Below, one piece after another: positions 37,306 to 47,145 of a stretch of 64,000 nucleotides of DNA. The stretch comes from Vibrio cincinnatiensis (lineage in GTDB: Bacteria; Pseudomonadota; Gammaproteobacteria; Enterobacterales; Vibrionaceae): positions 1-64,000 of the forward strand of contig NZ_SGOM01000003.1 of the NCBI RefSeq assembly GCF_022113815.1, written 5' to 3'. The first letter of the stretch is position 1; each line of letters begins with the position of its first letter. The notes below the pieces were generated by a model. It worked only from the letters and a program-made list of their open reading frames with translations, was not told the origin of the DNA and searched no databases. The translations under genes and the position numbers were made by a program.

Positions 37306-38901
37306 GTGTTAACGACTGCAAACATCACCATGCAATTTGGCGATAAGCCATTATTTGAAAATATCTCGATTAAATTTGGTAATGGCAACCGTTATGGCCT
37401 GATTGGTGCTAACGGTTGTGGTAAATCTACCTTTATGAAAATCCTCAGTGGTGAGCTGGAGCCCTCTGCCGGTTCTGTCTCGACCGATCCTAATGAACGT
37501 ATGGCCAAATTAGGGCAGGATCAATTTGCTTTCGAGGAATTTACCGTGGTGGATACCGTCATCATGGGCCATAAAGAGTTGTGGAAAGTAAAAGAAGAGC
37601 GCGATCGAATTTACGCTCTACCAGAGATGACCGATGAAGATGGTATGCGGGTGGGCGATCTTGAAACCGAATTTGCGGAGATGGATGGCTATTCGGCTGA
37701 GGCTCGTGCTGGAGAACTTCTGTTAGGTTTAGGCATTCCAGAAGCGCAACACTTTGGTTTGATGAGCGAAATTGCACCGGGTTTGAAACTTCGAGTCTTA
37801 TTGGCACAAGTATTGTTTGCTGAACCAGAAATTATGCTGCTTGATGAACCGACCAACAACTTGGATATGCACACTATTGCTTGGTTGGAACAAACCTTAT
37901 TGGCTCGTAACTGTACCATGATCATCATCTCGCATGACCGCCATTTCTTAAATACCGTCTGTACTCATATGGCGGATCTTGATTATGGTGAATTACGTCT
38001 GTTCCACGGAAACTATGATGAATATATGATTGCTGCAGAACAAGCACGTGAGCGTTTACATGCTGATAACGCGAAGAAGAAAGCACAAATTGCTGAATTA
38101 CAAACGTTCGTAAGCCGATTTTCTGCCAATGCCTCAAAAGCAAAACAGGCAACTTCTCGCCAGAAACAGCTTGATAAAATTCAGCTTGAAGAAGTGAAAC
38201 CGTCGAGCCGTCAATCTCCGTTTATCCGTTTTGATCAGAAGAAAGAGCTATTTCGTAACGCATTAGAAGTTGAAGGCCTTAAACAAGGTTATGGCGACAA
38301 CATCTTGTTTAATAACGTAAACTTAATGGTAGAAGTAGGAGAGCGTATTGCTATTATCGGTGAAAACGGTATCGGTAAATCGACCATGCTCAATACGCTT
38401 GCGGGCGTAATGGATCCGATGGCTGGCATGATCAAGTGGTCTGAAAATAATAACATCGGCTTTTACGCACAGGATCATGCGCATGATTTTAGCGAAGAGA
38501 TGACCTTGCTGGACTGGATGAGTCAATGGAAAAACGAAGGGGAAGATGAGCAAACCGTACGAGGCATTTTGGGCCGTATGCTCTTTTCGCAAAATGACAT
38601 TAAAAAATCAGTAAAAGTCATTTCGGGTGGTGAACAGGGCCGAATGTTGTTTGGTAAACTCATTATGCAAAAACCCAACATTTTATTGATGGATGAACCG
38701 ACCAACCACATGGATATGGAATCCATTGAAGCGTTGAACTTAGCCTTAGAGAACTATAAAGGCACCTTGATGTTTGTTTCTCATGACCGTCAGTTTGTTT
38801 CCTCTATCGCAACGCGCATTATTGAGATCACCAAAGAAGGGGTGAACGATTTCCACGGTACTTATGATGAATACTTGGCTAAACAAGGCCTGATGGGCTA
38901 A
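37306..38901 (+). CDS. ybiT: ABC-F family ATPase YbiT
   Basis: 531 residues with two ABC cassettes and no membrane part. Cassette 1 has [19 protein letters not shown] and [19 protein letters not shown]. The linker carries [20 protein letters not shown]. Cassette 2 has [36 protein letters not shown] and [19 protein letters not shown]. It matches E. coli YbiT over its length. ABC-F proteins act on ribosomes at the E site. The start is GTG at 37306 ([12 protein letters not shown]), which matches the family N-terminus; the longer frame includes the upstream terminator. Confidence 0.9.
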   Translation: MLTTANITMQFGDKPLFENISIKFGNGNRYGLIGANGCGKSTFMKILSGELEPSAGSVSTDPNERMAKLGQDQFAFEEFTVVDTVIMGHKELWKVKEERDRIYALPEMTDEDGMRVGDLETEFAEMDGYSAEARAGELLLGLGIPEAQHFGLMSEIAPGLKLRVLLAQVLFAEPEIMLLDEPTNNLDMHTIAWLEQTLLARNCTMIIISHDRHFLNTVCTHMADLDYGELRLFHGNYDEYMIAAEQARERLHADNAKKKAQIAELQTFVSRFSANASKAKQATSRQKQLDKIQLEEVKPSSRQSPFIRFDQKKELFRNALEVEGLKQGYGDNILFNNVNLMVEVGERIAIIGENGIGKSTMLNTLAGVMDPMAGMIKWSENNNIGFYAQDHAHDFSEEMTLLDWMSQWKNEGEDEQTVRGILGRMLFSQNDIKKSVKVISGGEQGRMLFGKLIMQKPNILLMDEPTNHMDMESIEALNLALENYKGTLMFVSHDRQFVSSIATRIIEITKEGVNDFHGTYDEYLAKQGLMG

Positions 38902-38925
38902 TTGCCAAATCGTGATAAACGTTAC

Positions 38926-38956
38926 AAAGCCATCGCACAGTGCGGTGGCTTTTTGT
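38926..38956 (+). terminator. Terminator after ybiT
   Basis: AAGCCATCGCA (38927–38937) pairs with TGCGGTGGCTT (38941–38951) with one wobble, followed by TTTGTTTT. Confidence 0.85.
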
Positions 38957-39430
38957 TTTATTGGACTGAAATCTGAAATTCTAGGACAAAAAACGGTTAC
39001 TTAATAACGGAAAAACGTTAATCAATAGGTTGTGGTGTTGGTGCTTGAGTCTTTTTACGTTCAATCAAGAGTCGGGATCATGCCTGTATTAAATAATAAA
39101 AGTGATCTTATTCATATATTTATCAAAATTTGGCCTTTACCGCTAAGAGCCTGCTCAGAATCCGTATTCTCTTTACTATTGCGCTTCATTTTTGTTTTTA
39201 TTTTGTTGCCTGTTTGGTTTTTATTTGATCTTTTCTCTGCTTTTTTTGTTCGTAATTTTACACCTCTTTATATTTTTTACTTAAACGGATCTATAGCTTT
39301 ACCTGCTGTTAACATTATCGTGTGTGAGTCACGTTTTCTTTATCACTCCTCAATATTATCTTGAAATCCGATTTAACATTCCCTCATCGATTCACCTTAA
39401 CCCTGCATACTACAAAAAGGATTGATGAAG
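38957..39430. other. Intergenic region upstream of the sugar ABC operon
   Basis: About 470 AT-rich bases. A 110-codon hydrophobic frame (39032–39364) starting at GTG has no RBS or family resemblance and I do not call it. I see no TGAAATAAATATTTCA-type site, unlike the inositol genes further on. The region presumably contains the operon promoter; AAAAAGGA at 39414–39421 is the RBS of the first gene. Confidence 0.4.
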
Positions 39431-40405
39431 ATGAAAAAGATCTTATTAAAAGCCGCAGTATTAACGCTTGCAATTGCTGCTGCCGGCGCACAAGCGAAAG
39501 ATTACGAGATTGTAAACGTAGTAAAAGTTTCCGGAATTCCTTGGTTTAATCAAATGAACAAAGGGATTGAACAAGCTGCCACCGATTTGGGTGTGAATGC
39601 TCGTCAACTTGGCCCTTCTACACCTGATCCCGCCCAACAAGTGAAAATTATAGAAGACTTAATAGCGAAGGGCGTTGATGCGATTACCGTGGTCCCTAAT
39701 GATGTGACTGTGCTTGAGCCAGTATTTAAGAAAGCTCGAGAGAAGGGCATTATTGTTTTGACCCACGAATCTCCTGATGGTCATAGTGCCGATTGGGATA
39801 TCGAAACGATCGATAACCAAGCCTATGCGAAAGCGACCATGGATGAACTCGCAAAAAATATGGGAGAGAAAGGTGGCTATGCCGTATATGTGGGTTCATT
39901 AACGGTTCCTCTGCATAATAACTGGGCAAATTTAGCCATCGACTACCAGAAAAAAAACTACCCCAATATGTATGAAGTCACTAGCCGTATGCCAGTGGCG
40001 GAAAGCATCGATCAATCTTATGCCGCCACCAATGATCTGATGAAAGCTCACTCAGACATGGCAGGCATCGTCTCTTATGGTTCTCTTGGTGGCATTGGTG
40101 CTGGTGAGGCGATCAAAAAGAAACGGGCAAAAGATAAGATCAGTGTTGTCGGCATCATGATGCCAAGTCAAGCGGCTCCTTATTTAGCTCGCGGGGAAAT
40201 TGATAAAGGTTTTTTATGGAACCCAGCGGATGCGGGTTATGCGATGGTTGCGGTGGCGAAGCAAATGCTCGAAGGCAACGATGTCTCGAAAGGCGTAACG
40301 GTTGAAGGCTTAGGTGAGGCGGATATTGATACAAAAAACCGTGTCATCAAATTCAATAAAATCTTAGAAGTGGATAAAACTAACGCTCGTCAGCTAGGTT
40401 TTTAA
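39431..40405 (+). CDS. Sugar ABC transporter substrate-binding protein (LsrB/RbsB-like)
   Basis: 324 residues: a signal peptide (MKKILLKAAVLTLAIAAAGA QA) then a type-I periplasmic binding fold. IPWFNQMNKGIEQAATDLG, LGPSTPDPAQQVKIIEDLIA and KGVDAITVVPND are of the Peripla_BP_4 class with an LsrB-like N-terminus. It would capture a sugar in the periplasm for the ABC proteins downstream. AAAGGA precedes ATGs at 39425 and 39431; the latter gives a normal signal peptide. First gene of a five-gene operon ending in an FGGY kinase, so a free sugar, probably a pentulose or polyol derivative, is the likely ligand. Confidence 0.8.
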   Translation: MKKILLKAAVLTLAIAAAGAQAKDYEIVNVVKVSGIPWFNQMNKGIEQAATDLGVNARQLGPSTPDPAQQVKIIEDLIAKGVDAITVVPNDVTVLEPVFKKAREKGIIVLTHESPDGHSADWDIETIDNQAYAKATMDELAKNMGEKGGYAVYVGSLTVPLHNNWANLAIDYQKKNYPNMYEVTSRMPVAESIDQSYAATNDLMKAHSDMAGIVSYGSLGGIGAGEAIKKKRAKDKISVVGIMMPSQAAPYLARGEIDKGFLWNPADAGYAMVAVAKQMLEGNDVSKGVTVEGLGEADIDTKNRVIKFNKILEVDKTNARQLGF

Positions 40406-40433
40406 CAGCTTAACGTTCTACCTCTACACCTTT

Positions 40434-40453
40434 GGGGCGGTGCAACGCCGCCC
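40434..40453 (+). other. Intercistronic hairpin between binding protein and ATPase genes
   Basis: GGGGCGG (40434–40440) pairs with CCGCCC (40448–40453) around a short loop, with no strong T-run. Such hairpins after binding-protein genes usually protect the 3' end so that the binding protein is made in excess. Confidence 0.5.
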
Positions 40454-40473
40454 TCTGACTTCTGGAGATTCTT

Positions 40474-41967
40474 ATGTCAGGTACTCCTTTTATTACCCTT
40501 AAACATGTCTCAAAGCATTTTGGTTCAGTGAAAGCTCTAGATGGTATCAATCTCACTTTTAACCAAGGTGAAGTGCATTGTTTAGCGGGCAAAAATGGCT
40601 GCGGTAAAAGTACGTTATTTAAAGTGATCTCCGGTGTTCATGCACCAGAGAAAGGAGCAGAAATCATCCTTGGCGGTAAAAGCTATGCAAGGCTTACTCC
40701 ACAACAGTCGATTGAATACGGCATCCAAGTGATTTACCAGGATTTGTCATTATTTCCCAACTTAACCGTTGCAGAGAATATCGCTATTCAAGATCACATT
40801 GAGTGGTCGAAAGGATTAGTGCAAAAAAAACGAATTCGAGACATTGCACTCACAGCGATGGAAAAAGTCGGTGTGAAGTTGGCGTTAGATAAAAGGGTTG
40901 AACAGCTCTCTATTGCCGAATGTCAGCTTGTGGCAATTTGTCGTGCGATGGCATCGGATGCCAAATTAATGATCATGGATGAACCTACTGCATCGTTAAC
41001 TCGTACTGAAGTTAACCATCTGATTAATGTGGTTGCTGATCTCAAATCTAAAGGCGTCACAGTCGTCTTTGTGAGTCATAAATTGGATGAAGTGATGGAA
41101 ATTTCTGATCGAATTACTGTCATTCGTGATGGAAAAACGATTGGAACGTATCAAGCCGATGAGGTTGACAGTGACAAACTGGCCTTTTTAATGACGGGGC
41201 AGCGTTTTGAATTTACTCCGATGGCACCTTACCACGAGCAAGGTGAGATCAAACTGGAAGCTAAAGGCTTGACGAAAAAAGGGCAATTCAGTGACATTTC
41301 TTTCTCTGTTCGAGCGGGTGAAGTGGTTTCTATTACGGGGTTACTGGGGGCTGGCCGAACGGAGTTATGCATGGCTTTGTTTGGTATGACAAAACCAGAT
41401 AGTGGCCAGATATTGGTCAACGGACAGCCGGTTTTTTTCGAATCCAACCGAGACGCGATTGCTCATGGTATTGGGTATGTATCAGAAGATCGTATGTCGA
41501 CAGGCCTGGTTATGGAGCAAACCATTCGAGACAACATTACGGCCGCGGTGTTGGATCGACTACAAAAAACGTCAGGTTTTCTCGATCACATCAAAGCGAA
41601 TAAGTTGGTGGAGCTTTTGATTTCATCGCTCTCGATTAAAGTTGCTGATCCTCAACTACCGGTGACCAGCCTTTCTGGTGGTAACGCACAGCGCATTTCT
41701 ATCGCAAAGTGGATAGCGGCAGAGCCCGAAGTGTTGATCCTTGATTCCCCGACGGTTGGGGTTGATGTTGCCAATAAAGAGGCGATTTATTCCATCGCCA
41801 AAGATCTTGCCGCAAAAGGAATGGCCATCATCATGGTCAGTGATGAGATCCCTGAAGTGTTTTATAACAGTCACCGTGTGATTGTGATGAAAGAAGGACG
41901 TTTTACTCATGACTTCTACCCCGCTTACACCACCGAACAAGAGATTATGGAGGCCGTTAATGCTTAA
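40474..41967 (+). CDS. Sugar ABC transporter ATP-binding protein (CUT2, RbsA/MglA type)
   Basis: 497 residues with two fused ABC domains. Domain 1 has CLAGKNGCGKSTLFKVISG, QLSIAECQLVAICRAMAS (signature region) and LMIMDEPTASLTRTEV. Domain 2 has a degenerate Walker A (ITGLLGAGRTELCMALFG), as is normal for CUT2 ATPases, then SLSGGNAQRISIAKWIA and LILDSPTVGVDVANK. The canonical LSGG Gly is altered in domain 1 (LSIAE). It energises the two permeases that follow. GGAG lies 9 bp before the ATG. Its end overlaps the next gene by 8 bp. Confidence 0.88.
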   Translation: MSGTPFITLKHVSKHFGSVKALDGINLTFNQGEVHCLAGKNGCGKSTLFKVISGVHAPEKGAEIILGGKSYARLTPQQSIEYGIQVIYQDLSLFPNLTVAENIAIQDHIEWSKGLVQKKRIRDIALTAMEKVGVKLALDKRVEQLSIAECQLVAICRAMASDAKLMIMDEPTASLTRTEVNHLINVVADLKSKGVTVVFVSHKLDEVMEISDRITVIRDGKTIGTYQADEVDSDKLAFLMTGQRFEFTPMAPYHEQGEIKLEAKGLTKKGQFSDISFSVRAGEVVSITGLLGAGRTELCMALFGMTKPDSGQILVNGQPVFFESNRDAIAHGIGYVSEDRMSTGLVMEQTIRDNITAAVLDRLQKTSGFLDHIKANKLVELLISSLSIKVADPQLPVTSLSGGNAQRISIAKWIAAEPEVLILDSPTVGVDVANKEAIYSIAKDLAAKGMAIIMVSDEIPEVFYNSHRVIVMKEGRFTHDFYPAYTTEQEIMEAVNA

Positions 41968-42958
41968 TTCATCTCGTTGGTCTCTCGCGTCGTTAACGAA
42001 ACATCATGAATTTTATCTGTCGATGATGATTGTTCTCATAGTGGGAGCACTAACAGCGACCTCTGAAGATTTTCTGACCTTAGGTAACTTATTTGATATG
42101 TCCGTCAGCTCAGCCATTCTTGGCATCATGGCTTGTGGGTTATTTGTTGTTTTGATTGCTGGAGGAATTGATATCTCTTTTCCTGCCACGGCGGCGATAG
42201 CGCAGTATGTGATGGCGACTTACCTTTTAACGCTCGGTGGCAATTTTATGCTTGCTTTTGCCATTGCTACCGTTGTGGGGATTTTACTGGGAATGATCAA
42301 TGCGATCCTTGTTTACAAGTTAAAAGTGCCTGCCATCATTATTACCATTTCCACCTTAAATGTTTTCTTTGGTTTGCTGATTTACGTCAGCAATGGTGAG
42401 TGGTTATACGGTTTTCCCGACTGGTTTATGGATGGTATCGAGTTATTCACGTTCACAGGGAGTGATGGCTATGACTATGGTTTATCACTTCCGATCTTGA
42501 CGCTCATTGTGATGGTTCTCGCCACTTCTTTTTTAATGACGAAAACGCGCCTAGGACGACAAATTTATGCGGTAGGAGGCAATGCTGATGCTGCGAGCAG
42601 GATTGGTATTAACCTTTTTGGCATTCATTTATTTGTCTATGGGTATATGGGGGCTCTGGCGGGTATCGCTTCAGTCGTGCAGACCCAAATCACTCAGTCA
42701 GTCGCACCGAATTCTCTGATGGGTTTTGAGTTGACCGTTCTTGCTGCTGTTGTGCTAGGGGGAACCAGTATGACAGGAGGAAAGGGAACATTAATGGGGG
42801 TGATCCTTGGGGTTATCTTACTGGCAATTGTAAAAAATGGGCTAACGATTTTAGGGGTTCCTTCTTACTGGCACACCGTTGTAACCGGCTTAATTATTGT
42901 GTGCAGCATCAGTATGACGGCGATCAACGAGAAAAAACAAGCGGCGCAGGGGGTATAA
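41960..42958 (+). CDS. Sugar ABC transporter permease 1 (CUT2)
   Basis: 332 residues with about nine hydrophobic segments, BPD_transp_2/RbsC type. The coupling-region motif GRQIYAVGGNADAASRIGIN and LAAVVLGGTSMTGGKGTLMG are typical. It starts at 41960, within the end of the ATPase gene, with GGAGG 6 bp upstream; the listed longer frame starts inside that gene. Its stop overlaps the next start by one base (TAATG). It is likely to pair with permease 2 as a heterodimer. Confidence 0.85.
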   Translation: MLNSSRWSLASLTKHHEFYLSMMIVLIVGALTATSEDFLTLGNLFDMSVSSAILGIMACGLFVVLIAGGIDISFPATAAIAQYVMATYLLTLGGNFMLAFAIATVVGILLGMINAILVYKLKVPAIIITISTLNVFFGLLIYVSNGEWLYGFPDWFMDGIELFTFTGSDGYDYGLSLPILTLIVMVLATSFLMTKTRLGRQIYAVGGNADAASRIGINLFGIHLFVYGYMGALAGIASVVQTQITQSVAPNSLMGFELTVLAAVVLGGTSMTGGKGTLMGVILGVILLAIVKNGLTILGVPSYWHTVVTGLIIVCSISMTAINEKKQAAQGV

Positions 42959-43917
42959 TGGAAGTTATTCTCAATAAACTACAACTACCGACTGATAAAA
43001 ATATTCGTTATTTGTTGGTGATATTAGTGGGGATCTTACTGGCAATGGGATTTTCAGCAGGTCCATCCTTCTTCTCGTTGGATAACCTACAGTCTATGTC
43101 CTCTCAAATGCCATTACTGGGTTTGCTCGCGCTAGCAATGGCTGTGTGTATGTTAACTGGGGGCATTAACTTATCGATTATTGCTACGACCAATGCCTGC
43201 GGTTTGGTAATGGCGAGCATTATTACTCAAGCACCAGATAGTGCGGCGATGTTGGTTATTGCCTTGGCTGGGGGCGTGGCAACGGCGGTCATGATTGGGC
43301 TGTTTAACGGGGCGTTAATTGCTTATGTTGGTGTTTCTCCCATTCTTGCAACATTGGGGATGATGACATTGATCAATGGGCTAAATGTTCTTATTTCAGG
43401 AGGAAGTGTGATCTCTGGCTTCCCCAATACACTGCTGATGTTAGGAAATGGTACCTTTTTTGGGATTCCAATGCCTCTTCTTTTGTTTGCCGTCTTTGCG
43501 ATTGGGCTTTGGGCTTTACTAGAACATACCCGCTTAGGGCGAACCATTTATTTAATGGGATCGAATGAAAAAGCCACCCGTTTTTCAGGTATTAATACGA
43601 AAAAGGCCACCTTATCGGTTTATGTCCTTTCATCCATATTATGTTGGGTGGCGGCATTGGTCATGATGGCAAAATTCAATTCCGCTAAAGCCGGATATGG
43701 GGAATCTTATTTACTGATTGCCATTTTAGCATCTGTATTAGGTGGTATTAACCCTGATGGCGGTTTTGGACGAATTATTGGCATTGCGCTTGCCTTGATA
43801 GTGCTTCAAACATTAGAAAGCGGTCTTAACTTGCTGGGAGTGAGTAGCTATCTCACTATGGCTCTGTGGGGCGGTATCCTGATTTTATTTATTTTCTTAC
43901 AAAAGAATAAGGCTTAA
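42958..43917 (+). CDS. Sugar ABC transporter permease 2 (CUT2)
   Basis: 319 residues with about nine hydrophobic segments, again BPD_transp_2 type, with LMLTGGINLSIIATTNACGL-like MLTGGINLSIIATT and GRTIYLMGSNEKATRFSGIN, LLIAILASVLGGINPDGGFG. The sequence differs clearly from permease 1, so the channel is heterodimeric as in Lsr-type systems. GGGGG precedes the ATG, which overlaps the previous stop. The FGGY kinase follows after 2 bp. Confidence 0.85.
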   Translation: MEVILNKLQLPTDKNIRYLLVILVGILLAMGFSAGPSFFSLDNLQSMSSQMPLLGLLALAMAVCMLTGGINLSIIATTNACGLVMASIITQAPDSAAMLVIALAGGVATAVMIGLFNGALIAYVGVSPILATLGMMTLINGLNVLISGGSVISGFPNTLLMLGNGTFFGIPMPLLLFAVFAIGLWALLEHTRLGRTIYLMGSNEKATRFSGINTKKATLSVYVLSSILCWVAALVMMAKFNSAKAGYGESYLLIAILASVLGGINPDGGFGRIIGIALALIVLQTLESGLNLLGVSSYLTMALWGGILILFIFLQKNKA

Positions 43918-43919
43918 CG

Positions 43920-45563
43920 GTGAAATCTATGAGTATTTATTTTATCGGTGTTGATGTCGGCAGTGGTAGCGCACGAGCTGGGGTATTTGATGCGAATGGA
44001 CGTAAAGTGGGTGAAGCGAAACGCGATACGCTCATGTTTAAGCCACAAGCCGATTTTGTTGAGCAATCTTCTGAAAATATTTGGCAATCGGTCTGCCTAG
44101 CAGTAAAAGATGCGGTATCTCAGGCAAATATCGATCCGATTCAAGTCAAAGGGATAGGGTTTGATGCGACCTGTTCTCTGGTAGTGTTGGACCCACATGG
44201 TCAACCTTTAACCGTGAGCCCAACTGGGCGTAGTGAACAGAACATTATCATGTGGATGGATCACCGAGCCATCGTTCAAGCCGATCGCATTAATAAAACG
44301 GAACATCCCGTGCTGGCTTATGTGGGGAATCGAATTTCACCTGAGATGCAAACCCCAAAGTTACTCTGGCTAAAGCAAAACATGCCGAATACGTGGTCAA
44401 AAGCGGGGTATTTTTTTGATTTACCAGACTTTTTGACTTGGAAAGCTACCTTTGATGACAGTCGCTCTTTGTGTTCAACCGTTTGTAAATGGACCTATCT
44501 TGGTCATGAAGGTCAATGGGATAAAAGCTTTTTTAAAGAGGTTGGTCTTGAAGATTTACTCGAAAATCATGCAAAACTGATTGGTGAACGTATTTTGCCA
44601 ATGGGACAGCCCGTGGGAAATGGGTTAACCGCTCATGCGGCTTCAGATCTCGGTTTAATGGCTGGAACCGCCGTTGCGACCTCCATCATTGATGCCCATG
44701 CGGGGGGAATTGGTGTCTTAGGTGCGGCAGGAATGACGGGGGATAAAGCGGATTTTAATAAGCGGTTAGCCTTAATTGGTGGAACCTCCTCTTGTCATAT
44801 GGCCGTTTCAAAAACCGCTCGTTTTATTGATGGGGTATGGGGGGCGTATTACAGCGCAATGATTCCGGAGTACTGGCTAAACGAAGGTGGGCAGTCTGCA
44901 ACTGGCGCGTTAATTGATCATATGATTACTTCTCATCCACGGTATGACAGCGTCAAGATGCAAGCGGATAAAGTAGGAAAAACGGTCTACCAGCTGTTAA
45001 ATGATCGCTTGCTGAGTTTAGCTGGAAGCAAAGATAATATTGCCTTTTTGACTAAAGACATTCACGTATTGCCATATTTTCATGGCAATCGCTCACCGCG
45101 CGCTAATGCGCACCTAACCGGCACGGTTACTGGGTTAAAAATGTCCAAAACATTGGATGATATGGCATTGCTGTATTTAGCAACCATTCAGGGAATTGCT
45201 TTGGGAACCCGCCATATCATTGAAGTAATGAACCGCTCAGGCTATGAAATTGATACCATTATGGCCTGTGGGGGAGGAACCAAAAACAGTATTTTTTTGC
45301 AAGAGCATGCTAACGCGACTGGATGTATTTTCTTGTTACCAGAAGAAAGTGAAGCGGTGCTTCTGGGCTCTGCCATGCTCGGAGCTGTGGCTGCTGGGTT
45401 TTATAGTGATATTCCCGATGCCATGAATGCCATGAGTCGTATCAGTAAAAGCGTTACGCCACAAACCGAAAAAATTAAGCATTTTTATGAAGTGAAATAC
45501 GCTATTTTCCATAGAATGTATGAAGATGATACGGAATATAAACGGCTAATGGCGGATTTCTAA
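43920..45563 (+). CDS. FGGY-family carbohydrate kinase (D-ribulokinase-like)
   Basis: 547 residues. The N-terminal FGGY domain starts IYFIGVDVGSGSARAGVFDA (phosphate loop) and has GIGFDATCSLVVLD and MWMDHRAI. The C-terminal domain has LIGGTSSCHMAVSK, FHGNRSPRANAHLTGTVTGL and IMACGGGTKNSIFLQEHANA. GFDATCS with WMDHRA is the ribulokinase/FGGY (D-ribulose kinase) pattern rather than xylulose or glycerol kinase. It would phosphorylate the sugar imported by the ABC transporter encoded just upstream. Start: GTG 43920 or ATG 43929; the spacing fits translational coupling to permease 2. No epimerase or aldolase gene follows. Confidence 0.82.
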   Translation: MKSMSIYFIGVDVGSGSARAGVFDANGRKVGEAKRDTLMFKPQADFVEQSSENIWQSVCLAVKDAVSQANIDPIQVKGIGFDATCSLVVLDPHGQPLTVSPTGRSEQNIIMWMDHRAIVQADRINKTEHPVLAYVGNRISPEMQTPKLLWLKQNMPNTWSKAGYFFDLPDFLTWKATFDDSRSLCSTVCKWTYLGHEGQWDKSFFKEVGLEDLLENHAKLIGERILPMGQPVGNGLTAHAASDLGLMAGTAVATSIIDAHAGGIGVLGAAGMTGDKADFNKRLALIGGTSSCHMAVSKTARFIDGVWGAYYSAMIPEYWLNEGGQSATGALIDHMITSHPRYDSVKMQADKVGKTVYQLLNDRLLSLAGSKDNIAFLTKDIHVLPYFHGNRSPRANAHLTGTVTGLKMSKTLDDMALLYLATIQGIALGTRHIIEVMNRSGYEIDTIMACGGGTKNSIFLQEHANATGCIFLLPEESEAVLLGSAMLGAVAAGFYSDIPDAMNAMSRISKSVTPQTEKIKHFYEVKYAIFHRMYEDDTEYKRLMADF

Positions 45564-45607
45564 CCCATCGCGGTTGAGAACAGTTCGTTATGTAGCATGG
45601 TTAAATT

Positions 45608-45649
45608 AAAAGCCACAAAGAGAACATTTCTCTCATATTGTGGCTTTTT
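45608..45649 (+). terminator. Terminator of the ABC–FGGY operon
   Basis: AAAGCCACAA (45609–45618) pairs with TTGTGGCTTT (45638–45647), with an inner AGAGA/TCTCT helix, and TTTT follows. Confidence 0.85.
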
Positions 45650-45698
45650 GCGTTTTTGATGTAAGGCATTGGAACGATCGTTTGTTTTAATCTAAATA

Positions 45699-45712
45699 AA
45701 ATATTTATTTCA
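45699..45712. promoter_or_regulatory. Putative IolR operator upstream of iolG (1)
   Basis: Read on the minus strand it is TGAAATAAATATTT, 14 of the 16 bases of the repeated palindrome TGAAATAAATATTTCA. It is about 350 bp upstream of iolG. Confidence 0.5.
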
Positions 45713-45877
45713 TTTAGATAACCAGTTATCTGGTGTGGTAATGAAAAGCCTTTGTATATCAATGATGTTTTATTTTATTGAATAGTATCGTTCAGCCCAC
45801 TCATATTAGCCTTGATGAATAAAGCTAGTATGGCCATTTTGAGCAAAAATGTTGCGATACTCTCAATTTTTAAAAGC

Positions 45878-45920
45878 AAAATAAAAATTTCATTTCAAAT
45901 TATTGTGAAATTATTTTTTC
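45878..45920. promoter_or_regulatory. Putative IolR operators upstream of iolG (2)
   Basis: Two overlapping-style sites: AAATAAAAATTTCA ending at 45892 and TGAAATTATTTTTTC at 45906–45920. Both keep the TGAAAT half site with an A/T-only spacer, 140–180 bp upstream of iolG. Confidence 0.5.
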
Positions 45921-46060
45921 GTTGTTATGGTGTCTTTGTCATTAACAAGAACTCATTGTTTCCATTCCGCTCATTAATGAAGTGAGAACATCACCACTCG
46001 TTATGCGGTAGAGCTTCAATGAAAAGATCATAAAAACATCCTGTATAAGGAGAGTACCCT

Positions 46061-47047
46061 ATGTATAACATTGCTTTGTTTGGCGCTGGTCGGATTGGAC
46101 AAGTTCATGCCGTCAATATCGCTGAACATAAAGAAACCAACCTCTACTCTGTCATTGACCCTTATGGTGATGGTGCCGCAAAACTGGCCGACAAGTATGG
46201 CGCAAACATTCAGACGACGGAACAAGCGTTAGCCGATCCGAATGTTCACGGGGTGCTGATTGCCTCTGCGACGGATACCCATGCTGAACTGATTGAACTG
46301 GCGGCACGAGCAGGGAAAGCCATCTTCTGTGAGAAACCCGTTCATTTGGATATTGAACGAGTCCGTGAATGTTTGGCGATTGTCAAAGAGCATCAGGTTC
46401 CTCTCTTTGTCGGATTTAACCGCCGTTATGATCCACAGTTTCGAAAAGTGCGTGAACAGTTGAGTGCTGGTGTGATTGGGAAAGCCGAATCACTGCTGAT
46501 CACCTCCCGCGATCCTTCACCACCGCCAGCTCAATATGTCAAAGTTTCTGGTGGTATGTTCCGAGATATGACGATCCACGATTTTGATATGGCCCGTTTT
46601 ATCATGGGAGAAGACCCTGTCTCTATTTATGCTCAAGGCAGTAATCTTGTCGATCCTGAAATCGGCCAAGCGGGGGATATTGATACCGCATTCATCGTGA
46701 TGAAATTCCCATCAGGGGCGATGGCGACCATTACCAATAGCCGTCGCTCTGGCTACGGTTACGATCAACGTATCGAACTCCATGGTGAAAAAGGTTTACT
46801 GCGCGCTAATAATATTCATGAAGATGTGGTGGAAGTTTGGGGAGAGCAAGGCTGTGTGGCCGCAAAACCTGAACATTTCTTCTTACAGCGTTATGAAAAA
46901 GCGTATCGTGCAGAGTGGCAACACTTTGTCGATGTGTTATCTGGCCGAGCGAAGCCAGAATGTAGTGGTTATGACGGTGAGCAAGCATTATTGCTGGCTG
47001 ATAAAGCGCTGGAATCTCTGCATTCGGGACGTGAAATTACACTGTAA
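46061..47047 (+). CDS. iolG: Inositol 2-dehydrogenase IolG
   Basis: 328 residues, GFO_IDH_MocA family. It oxidises myo-inositol to scyllo-inosose (2-keto-myo-inositol) with NAD+. An N-terminal Rossmann fold (NIALFGAGRIGQVHAVNIAE), the catalytic Lys in FCEKPVHLD, and GGMFRDMTIHDFDMARFIMG carrying the catalytic Asp/His pair are visible. AGGAG precedes the ATG by 8 bp. It heads the pathway; the next gene is a likely inositol symporter. Probably regulated through the TGAAAT-type sites upstream. Confidence 0.9.
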   Translation: MYNIALFGAGRIGQVHAVNIAEHKETNLYSVIDPYGDGAAKLADKYGANIQTTEQALADPNVHGVLIASATDTHAELIELAARAGKAIFCEKPVHLDIERVRECLAIVKEHQVPLFVGFNRRYDPQFRKVREQLSAGVIGKAESLLITSRDPSPPPAQYVKVSGGMFRDMTIHDFDMARFIMGEDPVSIYAQGSNLVDPEIGQAGDIDTAFIVMKFPSGAMATITNSRRSGYGYDQRIELHGEKGLLRANNIHEDVVEVWGEQGCVAAKPEHFFLQRYEKAYRAEWQHFVDVLSGRAKPECSGYDGEQALLLADKALESLHSGREITL

Positions 47048-47145
47048 ATCGTCGTTAACCCATTCTGAATGACAGGGTGGGTTAACTCATCGTTCGGCAT
47101 GGATGAAAAAGAGTGCTGGGCGTAATAAAAGCTTTTGGAGGAACC

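Noticed and set aside
39032..39364. 110-codon hydrophobic frame upstream of the sugar ABC operon
   Set aside because: GTG start without an RBS, AT-rich composition and no family resemblance; probably a chance frame.
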